NCBI GenBank assembly: GCA_022822245.1
Contig: JAJECB010000506.1
Coordinates: 1-8,512, forward strand
DNA: 8,512 bases
Source: Gammaproteobacteria bacterium
GTDB taxonomy: Bacteria; Pseudomonadota; Gammaproteobacteria; HK1
Direction of reading: 5' to 3'
Positions 6,112 to 8,512 of this stretch are shown piece after piece; position 1 is the stretch's first letter; each line of letters starts with the position of its first letter. Made by a program: the position numbers and the translations under genes. The notes under the pieces are model-generated. The model made no database searches. It was given only the letters and a program-made list of their open reading frames with translations, and had not been told where the DNA came from.

Positions 6112-6935
6112 TGCACGGCCGGCTCACGACGCTCGGACTCGCCTGGCGGCTCGCCGTCCTCGTCGCGTTCCTTTTCTTCTTCCTGTTTCCGTTCTACTGG
6201 ATCATCGCGACGTCGCTGAAGACCCAGGTCGACGCGTTCGCGATCCCGCCCAAGTGGCTCTTCGACCCGACGGTCGCGAACTACCTGAAAGTCCTCCTCG
6301 ACACCGAGTTCCTCCGCCAGACGGTGAACTCGCTCATCGCCTCGACGGCGAACGCGGTGGTCACCCTCGCTCTCGCGCTCCCCGCTGCGTTCAGCATGTC
6401 GCGGTACGGGACGGGCGGAAAGGACCTCCTCTTCTGGTTCCTCAGCATCCGCATGATCCCGCCCATCGTCGGCGCGATCCCGCTCTTCGTCCTCGCGGCG
6501 AAGTTCCGGCTCATCGACACCTACGTCATCCTTCCGGTGCTCTACATCATCCTCAACATGCCGTTCGCGGTATGGATGCTGAAGTCGTTCATCGACGAGA
6601 TCCCGCGCGAGATCGACGAGAGCGCCATGCTCGACGGCTGCGGCAACCTCGCCGTCATCCGGCGGATGATCCTGCCCCTCATCAAACCGGGGCTGGTCGC
6701 GACCGCGGTCTTCTGCTTCATCCTCGCCTGGAACGAGTTCCTGCTCGCAAACATCTTCACCCGCCGGGTCGCGGTGACCCTCCCCGTCGGCATCTCCAAG
6801 TTCATTACCGAGAAGCAGATTCTGTGGGGGTACATCACCGCCGCGGCGACCCTCGCCACCCTTCCGCCGGTGGTGCTGCTATGGTTCTTCCAGCGGAACC
6901 TCCTGCGCGGCCTCACCTTCGGGGCGGTACGCTGA
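6111..6935 (+). CDS. ABC transporter permease, MalG/UgpE-type
   Basis: The second inner-membrane permease subunit of the importer, 274 residues. It begins with a short cytoplasmic stretch and a first helix (LAVLVAFLFFFLFPFYWIIA), followed by the family-typical TSLKTQVDAFAIPPKW segment. Further helices lie around residues 70-97, 104-128, 137-160, 190-215 and 240-262. The EAA-type loop is EIDESAMLDGCGNLAVIRRM (the E of ESA is residue 170) and leads into LPLIKPGL. The ATG overlaps the upstream permease stop by one base, so the two subunits should be made in equal amounts. The ATP-hydrolysing subunit expected for a complete importer does not follow; the next gene is unrelated. It may be supplied by a shared MsiK/UgpC-like ATPase elsewhere. 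Confidence 0.92.
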   Translation: MHGRLTTLGLAWRLAVLVAFLFFFLFPFYWIIATSLKTQVDAFAIPPKWLFDPTVANYLKVLLDTEFLRQTVNSLIASTANAVVTLALALPAAFSMSRYGTGGKDLLFWFLSIRMIPPIVGAIPLFVLAAKFRLIDTYVILPVLYIILNMPFAVWMLKSFIDEIPREIDESAMLDGCGNLAVIRRMILPLIKPGLVATAVFCFILAWNEFLLANIFTRRVAVTLPVGISKFITEKQILWGYITAAATLATLPPVVLLWFFQRNLLRGLTFGAVR

Positions 6936-6955
6936 CGAGACGACAGGAGCGACGA

Positions 6956-7759
6956 ATGACGATGCAGCAGGCAGCGGACTTCCGGGACGAGAGCGACGCC
7001 CTCGCGACGGTGCTGGAAGGCAGGTCCGAGGCGGAGTGGAACCACCCGACCCTGTTCAAGGACTGGACCGCGAACGACATCATCCGCCATCTCCACCACT
7101 GGAACCGGGCGGCGGACCTCACCCTCACCGATCCGGACGGCTTCCAGGACCTGCGGCGACGGTTCCGCGAGAAGCAGGCTGCAGTCGGCCGCGGGGCGGC
7201 AGAGGCGGCCATGGTGGGCGGCCTCGGAGGCCAGGCGCTCCTCGACGACTGGCGCGGCTTCTACCACCCGATGGCGGAGCGCTGGGCGGCGGTCGACCCC
7301 CGCCAGCGGGTCCCCTGGGTCGGCCCGGACATGTCCGCGCGCTCGTCGATCACCGCGCGCCTGATGGAGACCTGGTCGCACGGGCAGGCGATCTTCGACC
7401 TCTTCGGCGTCGAACGCGAGGAGCGCGACCGGATCCGGAACGTCGTCGTGCTCGGGGTCAACACGTACGGCTGGACGTGGGCGGTGCGCGAGCGCGAGGC
7501 GCCGGGGCCGATGCCGCACCTCACGCTCATCGCTCCCTCCGGCGCGGTCTGGGAGTACGGTGAGGACGACGGCAAGAACCGCATCGAAGGCCCGGCCGTC
7601 GCCTTCGCCCAGGTCGTCGCCCAGACCCGGAACGTCGCCGACACCGGCCTTCGCGTCACCGGGCCGGTCGCCGCGGAGTGGATGGCGAACGCCCAGTGCT
7701 TCGCCGGCCCGCCCGAGACCCCGCCCCCGCCCGGCGCCCGCCACCGCGCACGCGCATAG
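6956..7759 (+). CDS. TIGR03084-type / maleylpyruvate isomerase-like DinB-fold metal-binding protein
   Basis: A 267-residue cytoplasmic protein with the four-helix DinB/maleylpyruvate isomerase N-terminal domain and a smaller C-terminal domain resembling the TIGR03084 family. The metal triad expected for this fold is present: H45 in DWTANDIIRHLHHWN, and E138 with H142 in RLMETWSHGQAIFD, keeping the E-x3-H spacing of mycothiol-dependent maleylpyruvate isomerase. The C-terminal part includes the LTLIAPSGAVWEYGEDD and FAQVVAQTRNVADTGL segments. The Pro-rich C-terminal end looks disordered. AGGAG (6945-6949) lies 6 bases before the ATG; a second ATG is two codons in. It follows the MalG-type permease after 20 bases and is probably the last gene of that operon. 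Function is not known; thiol-dependent isomerisation or transfer is suggested only by fold. Confidence 0.82.
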   Translation: MTMQQAADFRDESDALATVLEGRSEAEWNHPTLFKDWTANDIIRHLHHWNRAADLTLTDPDGFQDLRRRFREKQAAVGRGAAEAAMVGGLGGQALLDDWRGFYHPMAERWAAVDPRQRVPWVGPDMSARSSITARLMETWSHGQAIFDLFGVEREERDRIRNVVVLGVNTYGWTWAVREREAPGPMPHLTLIAPSGAVWEYGEDDGKNRIEGPAVAFAQVVAQTRNVADTGLRVTGPVAAEWMANAQCFAGPPETPPPPGARHRARA

Positions 7760-7980
7760 CCCGCGCCGGCGGCGAGGTCCGCAATAGGATTGGCGGCGCC
7801 GGACGCGTCGTCCGCATTGCAGCTCGTCGCTGGGCAGGAAGTCGAGCTTCGCGGACGTGAGACCGCGGAGCGGCGGCGCCTCGGCCCGAACGCGGGCCTC
7901 GGGCTCGCCGCGTCGTCGCTCGTCGGGTCGGTCCGGGCGGACGGTCGCCCCCTGCCGGCCTGAGCACCGAAACACCGCCC
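7760..7980 (+). other. Intergenic spacer before the RND gene; no gene seen
   Basis: I see no convincing gene here. The minus-strand open frame through it runs on antisense to flanking genes and looks like a composition artefact. A small palindrome CGGACG-CGT-CGTCCG (7800-7814) and a TAGGAT hexamer (7785-7790) that could be a -10 box are present, but no matching -35 element was found. The spacer is long compared with the other gaps on this strand, so the downstream exporter probably has its own promoter. Confidence 0.4.
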
Positions 7981-8512
7981 GTGGACGCGCTGGAATCACC
8001 ACTCGGCGGCTGGGTCATCGCGGCACGGTGGCCGGTCATCGCCGTCACCCTGGTCCTCGTCACGGTCGCGACGAGCGGGACGGCGTTTCTCGAGTTCTCG
8101 GCCGACCACCGCGCCTACTTCTCCAAGGACAATCCACAGCTCCTCGCTCTCGAGGCGATGGAGGACACCTACGCGCAGGGCAGCAACGTCTTCTTCGCCG
8201 TCGTGCCGGAGGACCGCGACGCCACATCGGCCCTCGCCCTCGAGGCCACCGCCTGGCTCACCGAACGGTCCTGGCAGATCCCGTACGCGACCCGCGTCGA
8301 CTCCGTCACCAACTTCCCGCACACCACGGCCGACGGCGACGACATCCTGGTTCGCGATCTCGTGGACGAGGCGGCGCGCGGCGATGCCGGCGAGCGGTCC
8401 CGGATCCGTGCCATCGCCCTCGCCGAGCCGCGCCTCGCGGCGCGCCTCATCGCCCGCGACGGCGCGGTCGGCGGAATCAACGTCACCGTGCAGCTTCCGG
8501 GCGAAGACCCAT
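7981..8512 (+). CDS. MMPL/RND-superfamily exporter (COG1033-like), N-terminal part; gene cut by right edge
   Basis: The frame is open from 7981 to the window end, giving 177 codons. A short cytoplasmic start (VDALESPLGGWVIAARWP) is followed by one membrane helix (about residues 18-36) and a periplasmic porter domain. That domain carries FSADHRAYFSKDNPQLLALEAMEDTY, NVFFAVVPED, WQIPYATRVDSVTNFPHT, DDILVRDLVDEA, IRAIALAEP and GINVTVQLPG. These segments are highly characteristic of the RND/MMPL exporters of COG1033, which are typically about 750-900 residues, so most of the protein lies beyond the edge. GTG 7981 is the best start, being the first standard start codon after the in-frame stop at 7858-7860. 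A CTG at 7960 is the only other option, and neither has a clear ribosome binding site. The cargo is unknown; the family has been linked to hopanoid, lipid and hydrophobic compound transport. Any functional link to the importer is unproven. Confidence 0.85.
   Translation, partial: MDALESPLGGWVIAARWPVIAVTLVLVTVATSGTAFLEFSADHRAYFSKDNPQLLALEAMEDTYAQGSNVFFAVVPEDRDATSALALEATAWLTERSWQIPYATRVDSVTNFPHTTADGDDILVRDLVDEAARGDAGERSRIRAIALAEPRLAARLIARDGAVGGINVTVQLPGEDP

Noticed and set aside
7800..7814. Palindrome CGGACG-CGT-CGTCCG after the DinB-fold gene as a terminator
   Set aside because: It has only 6-bp arms, no T-tract and a GC-rich context. It is not distinguishable from chance.
6542..8002. Long minus-strand open frame (486 codons) across the MalG-type permease, the DinB-fold gene and the spacer
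   Set aside because: It crosses three annotated regions on the other strand, has low-complexity Arg/Ala-rich content and no family resemblance. It is a composition shadow.

Overview
The window is GC-rich, densely coding DNA with strong G/C preference at third codon positions. It is most likely chromosomal DNA of a Gram-negative, probably alphaproteobacterial (Rhodospirillales-like), organism. That placement is an inference from three things: a solute-binding protein with a classical Sec signal and no lipobox, an acoXAB-type cluster, and the overall codon style. No rRNA, tRNA, insertion sequence, integrase or CRISPR array is visible.

Layout. Two transcription units diverge from a short spacer at about 2585-2758. 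Leftward (minus strand) runs an acetoin-dehydrogenase-type cluster in the order acoX (NAD-kinase-like), acoA (ThDP-dependent E1 alpha), acoB (E1 beta, cut by the left edge). The E2 and E3 genes would be expected beyond position 1. A good sigma70-like promoter sits in the acoX-acoA gap.

Rightward (plus strand) run a PhyH-family Fe(II)/2-oxoglutarate dioxygenase, a periplasmic solute-binding protein, two MalF/MalG-type permeases (ABC importer of the sugar/polyol class) and a DinB-fold TIGR03084/maleylpyruvate-isomerase-like protein. Spacing is tight: the permeases overlap by one base, and the last gene follows 20 bases later. No ATP-binding subunit is encoded in the window. After a gap of about 220 bp, an MMPL/RND-superfamily exporter begins and runs off the right edge.

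How the genes may work together (inference): the importer brings in a small organic solute and the dioxygenase hydroxylates it or a product of it. The DinB-fold protein could act on a downstream intermediate. The divergent ketoacid/acetoin dehydrogenase could feed a C2 unit into acetyl-CoA. The substrate cannot be read from the sequence.

The most unusual non-coding signal is a pair of strong inverted repeats at the binding-protein/permease junction. One is a bulged stem of about 17 bp that includes the permease start codon. The other is a perfect 14-bp stem with a 4-nt loop inside the first permease codons. They look like a device for setting unequal expression of binding protein and permeases. 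No clearly novel multi-gene system is evident.
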